Source of the DNA: Hortaea werneckii
Lineage: Eukaryota > Ascomycota > Dothideomycetes > Mycosphaerellales > Teratosphaeriaceae
Direction: 5' to 3'
NCBI GenBank assembly: GCA_037044905.1
Contig: JBAOKB010000105.1
Coordinates: 1 to 64,000 of the forward strand
DNA length: 64,000 nt
The notes below the pieces were generated by a model. The model ran no database searches and was not told the origin of the DNA. It was given only the letters and a program-made list of their open reading frames with translations. Below are positions 1 through 9,900 of this stretch, in pieces. Position 1 is the stretch's first letter, and each line of letters opens with the position of its first letter. The position numbers and the translations under genes are program-made.

Positions 1-4
1 AAGG

Positions 5-3000
5 TTAAACGTAACTTGGTTTGTTCACTTTCTCTCCGTTCTCGCATCCGATCCTGTCCGCCCTCCCATCCATCTCCCTGTCTAACACAACCCTCCTACA
101 CTTCTCCCCTTCCAGATATTCGTGCATCCCCCTTTCCATCACGAATCCCTTCTCCAAGATTTTCCGACCCCCTACTGTGTTGTAGCCTCTCATTAAGATC
201 GCCTCGCTTGCCTCTCCATCTCTTCCTGCCCTTCCACTTTCCTGTGCGTAATCCCTCACCAATTCCTTCACTCCCACGTGTACCACCACCCTGATGTGTG
301 GTGCATCCACCCCCATTCCCATCGCTGTCGTCGCCGCGAACACTCTGTGCGTCCCCTTGACCAGCTGTTCCAGAATCTTCCTTTTCATTTCTTCGTCTCC
401 GACCCTCCTGTAGTACACTGGACACCTCAGCACTTCTCCAATCTTCTTGCACTGCTCTACCCTCCGGCAGTACACTATGATCTGTCCCTCCTCGTGTTCT
501 TCCAGTTTCTTTCTTACCAACTCCGCTACCCTCTCCTCTTCTTCTCGCCGGTCGTACTCGACCACCTGGTAAGCGATGTTCCTCCTCGTCGTCGAGTCTC
601 TTATCATCCGTACCGTCCTCTTCTCCAAGCCCATCGCTTCGAGCCAGCTCGACTCTTCCTTCGGTGGCAACGTTGCCGTGAGATACACCATCTGGCATCC
701 CTTCCTGGCGAACTCCGCTAGCTCGAGCACTTTCGGCCTCCATGTCTCTGTCGAGTCCAGAACGATGTGGCTCTCGTCGACTACTATCCTGTCTAGCTCT
801 CCGGTAGCTAGCTTGTCGTTGATGAACCTGTTGAACGCCTTCGTTACTGCGCTCTCGGGTGTTACTAGCACGATCCTCGCGTGCCTGGCGCTCTGGTCGG
901 GCCATCTCCCGGCGTTGAGTCCGATCTCCTTGCATCTCCTCTCTAGATCGCTCCTTAGCGATATCAACGGCACCACTACCACCGTCACCCCTCCGACTGA
1001 GCAGAATGCCGGTAGCATGAACATCAGACTCTTGCCTCCTCCGGTCCTCATGACCATTACTACCTTCGGCTCGCCCGATACGATTGCCTTTAGCCCTTCC
1101 AGTTGTGAGCCTCTAAATGAAGCGTTCGGCCCCAGCATTTCCCTCAGACTCACGTTCAAGTCTGCCCTCCTCAACTTCGCCCACCTCTCTTCTTCTACCA
1201 TCTTCCTGTATTTCTCCAGATCGATCGTCGGCTTTCCATTACCTGTCGCAGTGGACGGCCACCTGATGAAGTGGTGCCATGACACGCTCACCTTTCTGAA
1301 CGATGCCTGCTCGGACTGCGTGCTGAACGGGTTCTCTGTCGTCAAGATCCCGTAGATCAACTCTTCCATCCTTTTACTGTGTCCGGATTGCATCTGCCTA
1401 TCTTCTGTTGTTACTCCTTCGTACAACCGATCGAGCTGTTTTGTCACTTCTTCCTCTGGGCAGTGTACCCTTTGGATGGCTGGGTATAGCTGCCTCCATG
1501 TCGACGGCGTTACAAAGAATCCGGCCTGGCATTTTGATAGCTCCCTCTTCATCACCCTCTTCAGCCTCTCTGTGTTCCAGAAGCCGTCTATGCTGAGTGC
1601 CTGCAGCTTGCCCTCTTTCGCTTTTCCTCCATTCCTCGGCCTGCTTCGCGCCTCCCTCCCACTGACCATCCGATCTCCTGCCGTTCCTTCGTCATCACCT
1701 CCATCCGCCTCGCTTTCACTGCTCGGGCTTGTGCTCGATTCGCTCTCGCTTCCTGAACTGCCCTCTTCCCCGTCGCTTTCCCTTCCTCCTTCTTCGCTCC
1801 CACTCTCCTCCTCCTCCCTGACTCCGTCGACCTCGCCTTCCCATTTCTTTTCCGGCTCCGGCTCCCACAGATATTTGCTGAAGTCGAACTCGCCCCTGAC
1901 TTCCCACCTGAGCATGTGCACGAACGGTTCCACTAGCCACAAATGGTACACCAACAGCTTTCCCACCTCTTGCGGCAGATACCTGTGGATTATCTTCGCT
2001 TCGCCGCTCTTGCTGTAGCCTTTGTGGTAGCCCGTCACCAGCTCGACCATGCCATTGTCAACAAAAACACCCCTCTGCGCTCGCGCACTCTCTCCGTTCT
2101 CGGTCCTGATGCTGACAACTTCCGTCCCTCTGGCTGGAGCTCCCCCTGCCATGTGACACAACACTATCAGCTCCTCCTTGAACAGAGTCACCTCCCGGAA
2201 GTACTGCTCCACCTTGGTCGTGTTCCACTTTAGCTCACTCCTGTCCCTCACTTCACTCATGTCGATATTTTGTAGAAAGTACTTGGTTATTCGGTCCTCT
2301 CTCATGGCCCGGCTCCACAACCACTTCCTGCTCTCCACGTCTTTCCCGTCCGGCCTCCTGACTCTGCCCAAGACTTCATCGTTTCTCTCATCGTCCAAGA
2401 AGCTCCAACCCTCGGTGAGATCGCTTGGGTTGTCGAACAGTCTGTCCAGATGCAAGATCGGCAGTTCCTCCTCTTGCTGTAAGAACATCAACCGCTTCGT
2501 GAGCCTCCCCAGACACCTTTCCCACAGCGAGTGTAGTGCATCTCTGAGATCTCCCATGCTGAAGCTGATCTTGTCGATGGCGACCTGTTGGCATCTGTTC
2601 ATCCAAGTGACCCGTGCCCCGGCTTTCTCCGTGAACCTGATCCTCATTCCAAAAGTCTTCATGTGCAAGACCCTGTCCATCGGGCTCGCTGGTCCCCCGT
2701 ATTCCTGAAGACACAACAGCCTGGGCACCATATCGTGCACCCCTTCTACAATGCTGACCGCTTCTTTTCTCGCCTCACTCTCACCTATCCCGGCTCCGAT
2801 CAGCCGGTCGATGTCGTCTTGCCTCTGCTTGTAAGCCATGAACACCACCAGAGCCTTACAGACCGTGACGATGGCCGCCAGCTTCGGCGTGAAGTTGAAC
2901 ACGCTTACCCATCCTGCGTCTTCGGTGTCCAAGCCGAGAACTGCCAATGCGGACAGAAAGCCGCTTTGGAACTCGTCGTCTAGCAGCTCCTGGTCGAGCA

Positions 3001-4150
3001 TGCTGGCCCAGAAAAGAACGATGGACCATTGTAACTCGTCTTCGCAGACCTTTCTGGCTCCCTTGTCTAGAGCGGCGGTCTCTCGTCTGGCGAGACTTTG
3101 CATTGCTCCCAGCCTCCTCGCTTGCCCATCCGTCAACGTGTAGTCTGGCTTGTTCTCCCATGTCTGACTCCTCCAAAGATATCTCAGCATTGATACCCAG
3201 ACCCTGGAGTATTTCTTCTTCGTACTGGCCTCGTGTTTGCTGTAGAATGGAGTCTCGTTGTTCGCGGCCCCGGTTTCCTTCCTGTTCACGTAGTGAAGAG
3301 CGGACCTTGGGATCGTCCGCGGACTGCTGACGTCCATGGCCTTCTTGATCACCCTGCCGGTCGCTCTGCAAGCTCTCTCGATCGCCTCCTCTTCTTCATC
3401 CACGCTCTCTATCCCCCGCTCGTCCGCCTCAAGCTTTGGCGCCGCACTTAGACTAGCCCGTAGCTCTTCTTTCTCAAACCCAGCCAGATGGTGAGCCCAG
3501 CTGGTGTGTTCCAGCCATGGATCCATTTCAGACCTGACATTGCTGACGTTCACCTTCCTGTGATGGTGCGCCTCCCGCAGCTTCCTCTTGAGTCCATCGG
3601 CTACCTCATCTGTCAACTTCTGCGCCCTGTCCTCGGGCTCGCAGCCATGACCGCCTCCTAGCATCCGTGGCGCTGGCGGTAGCACTTTAAAGAGCTTAGT
3701 CCACTGCGCATACTTGAAGAATCTCTGACAGCAGTGACCTTCCGTGAACGGCTGGTTTGCGGCGGGTCGACTCCTCAAACTCCCTCGACCTCCTCTGCTT
3801 TTGGCGCTGTTCCAGCCGTGTTCCTTTCTACAGTGCGCCTCGATCCCCTTTTTACTCTCCCTCAGCAACCCGCACGCTTTGCACTGTGAGCATTGCTCGA
3901 TGACCGGGCCGAGCTCCTGGATCGCTTCCTGTTCGGCGGCGGGGTACACGACGTCTTCTGACCTATAAGCGACGTGGTCGAGTTTTTCCACTTGTTCGAT
4001 TATTCCTTTCCTAGTGCTCACTGTTAGCGTCTGGTGACTTTGGCTGAGATGCGCCTTGATTTGGTCTGGAACCACTGCAAACTTGCAATCTCTACAAACG
4101 ATGATTTGAAAATTCTGGAAGTGTACGAACAGACTCTCAAAAGCGTCCAT
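5..4150 (-). CDS. Telomere-linked RecQ-like helicase with tyrosine-recombinase-like middle domain
   Basis: Uninterrupted 1381-codon frame. Two C2H2-like fingers open the protein (C19/C22/H34/H39 and C90/C93/H106/H111), as in the fungal DUF3505-type N-terminus of telomere-linked helicases. A helical region (about 300-650) is followed by a segment resembling a tyrosine recombinase core: R674 in ARGTE, K710 in GYHKGYSKSG, R886 in TPSTWRQ, H924 and Y933 in GHSKRMEELIY. An acidic low-complexity insert (about 770-850) splits it. The RecQ-like helicase follows: Walker A TGGGKS (about 1036-1041), DESH box (1125-1128), TAT (1158-1160), motif VI QESGRAGRDG (1303-1312). The zinc module after motif VI has C1351 and C1369 but not the expected second cysteine pair, so the gene may be truncated or may continue through an intron beyond the left edge. 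GC-balanced and free of the RIP-like decay seen next to it. Helicase call firm; recombinase call is inference. Confidence 0.87.
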   Translation of the reverse strand: MDAFESLFVHFQNFQIIVCRDCKFAVVPDQIKAHLSQSHQTLTVSTRKGIIEQVEKLDHVAYRSEDVVYPAAEQEAIQELGPVIEQCSQCKACGLLRESKKGIEAHCRKEHGWNSAKSRGGRGSLRSRPAANQPFTEGHCCQRFFKYAQWTKLFKVLPPAPRMLGGGHGCEPEDRAQKLTDEVADGLKRKLREAHHHRKVNVSNVRSEMDPWLEHTSWAHHLAGFEKEELRASLSAAPKLEADERGIESVDEEEEAIERACRATGRVIKKAMDVSSPRTIPRSALHYVNRKETGAANNETPFYSKHEASTKKKYSRVWVSMLRYLWRSQTWENKPDYTLTDGQARRLGAMQSLARRETAALDKGARKVCEDELQWSIVLFWASMLDQELLDDEFQSGFLSALAVLGLDTEDAGWVSVFNFTPKLAAIVTVCKALVVFMAYKQRQDDIDRLIGAGIGESEARKEAVSIVEGVHDMVPRLLCLQEYGGPASPMDRVLHMKTFGMRIRFTEKAGARVTWMNRCQQVAIDKISFSMGDLRDALHSLWERCLGRLTKRLMFLQQEEELPILHLDRLFDNPSDLTEGWSFLDDERNDEVLGRVRRPDGKDVESRKWLWSRAMREDRITKYFLQNIDMSEVRDRSELKWNTTKVEQYFREVTLFKEELIVLCHMAGGAPARGTEVVSIRTENGESARAQRGVFVDNGMVELVTGYHKGYSKSGEAKIIHRYLPQEVGKLLVYHLWLVEPFVHMLRWEVRGEFDFSKYLWEPEPEKKWEGEVDGVREEEESGSEEGGRESDGEEGSSGSESESSTSPSSESEADGGDDEGTAGDRMVSGREARSRPRNGGKAKEGKLQALSIDGFWNTERLKRVMKRELSKCQAGFFVTPSTWRQLYPAIQRVHCPEEEVTKQLDRLYEGVTTEDRQMQSGHSKRMEELIYGILTTENPFSTQSEQASFRKVSVSWHHFIRWPSTATGNGKPTIDLEKYRKMVEEERWAKLRRADLNVSLREMLGPNASFRGSQLEGLKAIVSGEPKVVMVMRTGGGKSLMFMLPAFCSVGGVTVVVVPLISLRSDLERRCKEIGLNAGRWPDQSARHARIVLVTPESAVTKAFNRFINDKLATGELDRIVVDESHIVLDSTETWRPKVLELAEFARKGCQMVYLTATLPPKEESSWLEAMGLEKRTVRMIRDSTTRRNIAYQVVEYDRREEEERVAELVRKKLEEHEEGQIIVYCRRVEQCKKIGEVLRCPVYYRRVGDEEMKRKILEQLVKGTHRVFAATTAMGMGVDAPHIRVVVHVGVKELVRDYAQESGRAGRDGEASEAILMRGYNTVGGRKILEKGFVMERGMHEYLEGEKCRRVVLDREMDGRADRIGCENGEKVNKPSYV

Positions 4151-4441
4151 GGTGTATTAGCTGTCGAGCAACGTGTCTGTCCTGATGTTTCGGTCGGCGG
4201 CCTCGCCTGGGCTCAGCTGCACCGACCCCTGTCACAGAATTTTCGCGATCCCTGTCGCGATGGCGCGGTCACACATGATGGGGTTGAACGTTAGCTACAT
4301 GCTACAAGAGTCGGTGGTCTTGCTGGGTGCTTTTCTGCACCTTTGTTGGTGTATTTCTATCTACCCTACCTCTTCGCGAGCGTCCAGCCTGCGCTTCCGG
4401 CGGTCCCTCAATTCCAGCCGAACCGCCGTTACGCCCGCCGA

Positions 4442-4453
4442 CCCTAACCCTAA
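4442..4453. repeat. Two telomere-like CCCTAA units
   Basis: The bases read CCCTAACCCTAA, two perfect units of the common fungal telomere repeat, about 290 bp upstream of the helicase start codon. Two units can occur by chance, but the position beside a telomere-linked helicase makes a relic of telomeric sequence plausible. Confidence 0.5.
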
Positions 4454-4633
4454 GCCTTTGCGAGCGGAACTTCACACAGAATGTCGGGATTTTCGAACCG
4501 CGATAACAATTCACCACGCGGGTCTCCCGCTCCGATGTTGAAAACTCACGAGTAAAGTGCCTACGGATTGGAAACTCACCGAGTTTGAAACGATTCCGAC
4601 CGGTACTTTTCATTCCTTCTGCCCCCGGTTTTT

Positions 4634-4738
4634 CATGGAATCTGCCCCCTCCGGCGAATTCGGTGGCCCGTGCCCCCCACGCATTATCATGGAATCCGCC
4701 CCGGATTCTTTGAAGGATTGAGGGTAGGATTGAGGGTA
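4634..4738. repeat. Short direct repeats at the edge of the AT-rich block
   Basis: Near-identical 15-mers CATGGAATCTGCCCC (4634-4648) and CATGGAATCCGCCCC (4688-4702) are followed by two tandem copies of GGATTGAGGGTA (4715-4726 and 4727-4738). They sit exactly where base composition changes from GC-balanced to extremely TA-rich, so they may mark the end of the helicase-carrying segment. Confidence 0.55.
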
Positions 4739-4739
4739 G

Positions 4740-6600
4740 GACTAGTAGAACTAGTTATACTCTAGTTATAGACTATTTATACCCTCTATTAAGCTTCTTT
4801 TTATTATTATGTCTTCTACTTATATATCTAGTACTTAAAAGTAGCTTACTTCTTTTCTATATAATTAGGTATCTTACTAACTATTTTATAAAGACTAGCT
4901 AACTAGTCCTTTTAGTAAAATAGAAAGAAGTAAAAAAAGAAGTAAAAAGATAAATTAGAGGGGTTAGGACTAGTAGGGGTAGTCTTCCTATAATAGGTAA
5001 AGTAAATCTTACTAAGACCTTATAGACTTTAGGACTTAGATAGGTAAGGCAATTTTTACTAAGACTCTCTCTAAATTCTAGACCCTTAGCCTACCCCTAA
5101 TCTAAAGTCCCTCTATAGTACCTACTAGCTATTTAGAAATAGAGAGATATAACGACACTTAATATATATGTATTAGTATATATAAATATAGCTACTACTA
5201 TATTTAAATACCCTTTTTTTCTTATTAATAATAGCCTTAAGCTATATAGGTTATAAGCCTTTAATCTTATATAGTTAATAGTATCTAGTAGGTAACTTAT
5301 ATACTAAATACTCTTATAAATTAGTTTCTATTAGAGTTAAAGTATTAATATATTTACTATCTAAAGCGCTATTATTAGTATTTATAGATCTTTTGTTTCT
5401 ACTATTATTAAACATTAAAAAACGAAAGTTTATTAGAAGTTATAGTATAACTTCTTTAAATATAATATAACAAGATATCTCCTAGTTTATTATATAACTA
5501 AATCTCGACTACACTTCCTATATTGTCCTATATTACTAATCTACTCTATTTAGTATTTACTATATTATAGGATAGGTCTCTTAAGCAATAGTTAAAGAAA
5601 GTAAATTAGAGATAGAAATAGATATTAGTATATAATTAAACAAAATATAATAATAATAAGTCCTAGTAAGTTAGCCTCTACCCTTCTCTCTTTAGAAGCT
5701 CTAGGGCTACTTAAAACTACTAAGTAGTAAAGTATAGAAGTATTTTATAGATAATATAGATATAGTCTAGACTATTAGAATCTTAAATGCTAGATTATAA
5801 AATACTATTATTAATACTATATATTAGACCCTCTAGTAAATAAGTAATAATCTATAAATATAAAATAATCTACTCTCTAATATAATTAGATAGCTATAAT
5901 AAGGCTAATAAATAGTACTCTTTAAAGAGTAACTATATATATATAAATTAGCTTCCTTAAGTAAAGATATAGAAGATATTAGAGATTTCTATTAGTTGTA
6001 ATATTCCTATCTATATATATTAGGAGCTAATATAACTATAATTATAATAGTAGTATAAACAAAAGTTATTACTATTAAAATAAAAGCTATAGCTATATAT
6101 ATTATATAGTATATATAATCTAACTACTCCTAGCTATAGTAGTTTCTAAATTACTAATCTAAGGAGTATATAGGTAATAGAATTTAAGATCTAGATACTA
6201 TTATTTTAAAAGCTCCCTAATCTTTATCTATCTAGCTAATAAACCCTAAGTAGAAATCTAGGTATACGCGAAATATAGATAGAGTTCGCTATAGGTAATT
6301 TACTAATATTATAGGTTAGGTTTAGTAGTATATTTAGAAGATAAAAACATATATTAGCTCTACTATAGCAATTGTCTATAAGATAGTAGAAACTTAGTAC
6401 TAGTATATTAAGAGTCTATACGCTAAATAGAATTAAACATATGTAGTATCTCTCTCTTAGTATATATCCTATAGGTTACAATAGTAGAAGCTAGTTACTT
6501 AAGCTTAAGGTCTAGATCTTAAGAATAGTTATAATTTATAGTCCTACTAGGGCTTTAGTATATGTTTCTTAGCTTTATAGGAGTACCTAAAGTAGTACAA
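4740..6600. repeat. TA-rich, RIP-like decayed repeat block
   Basis: About 1.9 kb made almost entirely of TA, TAT and CTA words with very few CpG dinucleotides and no open frame of coding length. It contains an internal near-duplicate of about 55 bp around 4995-5090 (AGGTAAAGTAAATCTTACTA against AGGTAAGGCAATTTTTACTA). The composition is what repeat-induced point mutation leaves behind in ascomycete transposons. No transposase or reverse transcriptase motif can be read any more. RIP itself is inferred from composition. Confidence 0.7.
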
Positions 6601-6969
6601 TGTCCTATACATCTCTATATATATTGCGCGTTCCGAACTTAGCTAGGATAATCCCTCCTCCTTCGTCGATATGCTTATTACCCCTTAGGGAACCCCGTAG
6701 GACACCGGCATAGATGCCCACAAGGCGTATTGTGGGAAGTCGATAAGTTTGACTAACTTGCCTTGCTCTATTCGTACATAGCGTATGTTCTTGGAAGAAA
6801 CCCTCCGCGCAGATTCCTTCCATCTGTCCCAGGTGCCTCTATATCACGTCATCTTTATTCCTACACATATTCTACACCCGTCATTAACATCCGCAATGCA
6901 TTGTCGTCCCGCAGCATGCTGCGCACAATACAGTGATGCCTTCAACTTGATCGAAGTCTATCATGGTCA
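6601..6969. other. Intergenic: 3' flank of the IF-2 gene
   Basis: Composition returns to normal here. I see no convincing gene; the only frame (6605-6823, minus, 72 codons) has no recognisable feature. Confidence 0.5.
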
Positions 6970-9900
6970 TCACAGCCTCCTCTTTTCACTAAACTCCTCA
7001 TACGTCTGAATCTGATCGCCCACTTCAAACGCCTCCCACTCTTCAAAGCCCATCCCACACTCGGTTCCCTTGCGCATCTCCTGGACGTCCTTCTTGACGT
7101 TCTTGAGAGATGTAATCGTTCCTGTTCATTGCACCAAATTAGCAGATATTCCTCGCTTAGAACACCAAACGACACTTGAAGAACGCGAAAGAAAGAAAGG
7201 GATCTCTTACCATCATAAACCCTCTCACTCCCCCGTAGAATCCTGACCCGACTCCCCTTGCCAACAGTGCCATTTCGCACCTTACACCCCGCAATCTTCA
7301 TCTTCTTCCGCCCGCCAACGCCAATCTCAAAGGCGGCCGAAATCTCCGCCTCGCCGAGGACACGTTGGTTGATGACCGGCGGCAGGTTCTCCTCCAGTAC
7401 ACCCCTCACGTCGTCTAGGACACGGTAGATGATATTGTTCTCGAGGACTTTGACGCCGCGGGAGTTGGCCTGGGCCTTCATCGGTTCGTTCGCGGGCAGG
7501 TTGAAGGAGATCAGGTGGCCTTGGGCAGCGGCGGCGAGTTCGATGTCCGAAGGGTTGATGGGGCCGACGGCCGAGCGCAGGATGCGGGGGGAGATGAGTG
7601 GTGAGGAGACTGAGAGGATGTAGGCTGCGACTGCTTCGGCGGATCCGGAGACATCGGCTTTGATGATGAATGGGATGGAGATGTGGCCGGAGTCGGATGA
7701 GGAGGAGGCTTCGAGGTCTTGGAGTGCTTTGGCGTTGTCCTGATCGGTCTCTGCTTCATCCTCCTTCTGTTCTTCACCTTGCTTAGCCAGACGCTCTTTC
7801 TCCCGCTTTTCCTGTTCGGAGCGACGAGCGGAGTTGATGGCTTCCATGTCCTGGGCCGTCCTCTCGCGCTCTGCCTTCTCCTCCCGGAACTCGACGACGT
7901 CCGTTGCCTTCTGTTCGGATGGGGCTTGCAGAACCTCGTCGCCAGCCATAGGCTGATCACGCCATCCGTCCACTTCGACTGGCATACCAGGACCTACTTC
8001 CTGCACAGCCTGCCCGCCCTCGTTGTGTAGACTTCGAACTCGGGCCCATGTCCTGCCAGCGACAATGATAGACCCTTGTCTGAGCGTGCCTCGTCGAACA
8101 AGCACAGTAGCAACCCGTCCGGCCTTCTTCGTCGTCGCTTCCAAGATCCAGCCCTCCACAGGCCCATCCGTCTCGGCGCGGTGATCAAGGATCTCAGACA
8201 ACGTCACAACGTTCTCTTCCAGTTCATCCATCCCTAGACCTGTCTTCCCACTGACAGGGACAACTTGCGTCTCGCCACCGAAGTCCTCAATCTCCACCCC
8301 ATGTCTCGCAAGGTCTTGCTTCACTCGCTGCAGGTCAGCGCCCTCCTTGTCCATCTTGTTGACCGCGACGATCATCGGCACGCCCGCCGCTTTGGCATGC
8401 TTGAGTGCTTCAAGCGTCTGCGGCTTGACCGAATCGTCTCCCGCAACGACCAAAATGACAATATCAGTGACATTCGCACCTCGCTGCCGCATAGCAAGGA
8501 ACGCAGCATGGCCCGGCGTATCCAGGAACGTCACTGTTCTTCCGCTCCCAGCCAGCGGCACGCTGAATGCACCAATGTGCTGTGTAATGCCACCGGCTTC
8601 GCCAGCCGCTACGCTCGACTTCCGCATGTAATCGAGAATGGTCGTCTTGCCGTGGTCGACGTGACCCATGATCGTCACAACGGGTGGCCTCACAGGCAAG
8701 AAACTCTTATCCTCCACCTCCGGCCGGGCCTTGAGATCTCTCTCCTCCGCATCCGGCGCCGTGGATTCAAAGATGGGCTCGAAATCATACTCCATTGCTA
8801 TCAGACCGCTAATCTCCGAGTTAAGGACCTTGCCGGGGAAGATGTCGTCGTAGCCGAGCCTCTCCAGCCTGCGGACAAACTTCTCGTACCGCACTCCCAA
8901 GGTCTGGGCGAGAGTGGCGACGTTGATGAATTCTGGAAGGTTGAGCTTGTGGCGATCTTCCAGCTGCTTGGCTTTACGGTCGGCAGCTTGGGCCTGCTTC
9001 TCTTCTTTCCGAGCTTGTTCGCGCTCCCGTTTCTCCGCTTTACGTGCTCGGGCTTCTTCGCGTGCAGCGCCCGAATCGTCGTCTTCCTCTTCGTCTCTAT
9101 CGTTTCGGCGGCCGCGAGAAACCTTTTTACCACGACCTTCATCAGCGAACTTTCGAGAGCGTAGTTGACGCTGATCATTTGGGCCTTCGTCTTCGGCTTC
9201 GGCTTCGAATCGAGAAGGGCGGCGTAAAACGCGGTTCCGCACGTCGCTCAATGCGTCGCCCTCGTCGTCCGCTTCAGGGTCCGCAAAACCCCGTCGAGCA
9301 CGAGAACTTTTCTCTCGCGGGTGGGAACGCTCTTCGTCCTGTCGTTTCCTCATGGGTCTTTGAGACGAGAAAGGATCAACCTCTTCTGCCGTAGATCTGG
9401 CGACCTCGCTGCTCTCTTGATTGGCAAATGGATCACTGCGCGACTGCGCAAGCGAATCGTTCTCTTCGCGCTGCGGTTCGAGCCTTATGCTTCGACTGCC
9501 CCTCTGCTTATCAGACACATCATTCCCGCGTCTGCTATTATTACGCTCGTTCAGACTACATTCTTTGGCATAATGCCCTTGCTGGCCACAAAGGTGACAT
9601 TTCCCTCTCGGTTTATTGGGGCCAGTGCATTCTTTGGCGATATGACCGACTTCGCCACATCTGCCGCATTTCTTGATAGCGCGCGGAGGGTGTTTGAATT
9701 GCTCAGCAGCACTTGGGGTTGAGCCAAAGGGAGAGCTTTGAGCTGATGATCGGTCGTAGATAGAAGCTTGCTGCTGTTGGCGCTGTTCCAGGTGCGCAGC
9801 GAATTGACGATCGACCCAATCAGGGTCTGATTCGTGAGCACGCTGCTGTGGCGATGCTTGGTAGTCATTCTGCTGAGCCGGGCTTGTCTGTTGCGAGTTG

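Noticed and set aside
96..935. A 279-codon minus-strand frame overlapping the helicase gene
   Set aside because: It is the helicase DNA read in a shifted frame; Arg/Glu/Gly composition without domains.
6942..7210. IF-2 C-terminus as read straight through
   Set aside because: The straight reading loses the conserved ending; splicing 7122-7210 restores the final tRNA-binding part and a stop at 6970-6972.
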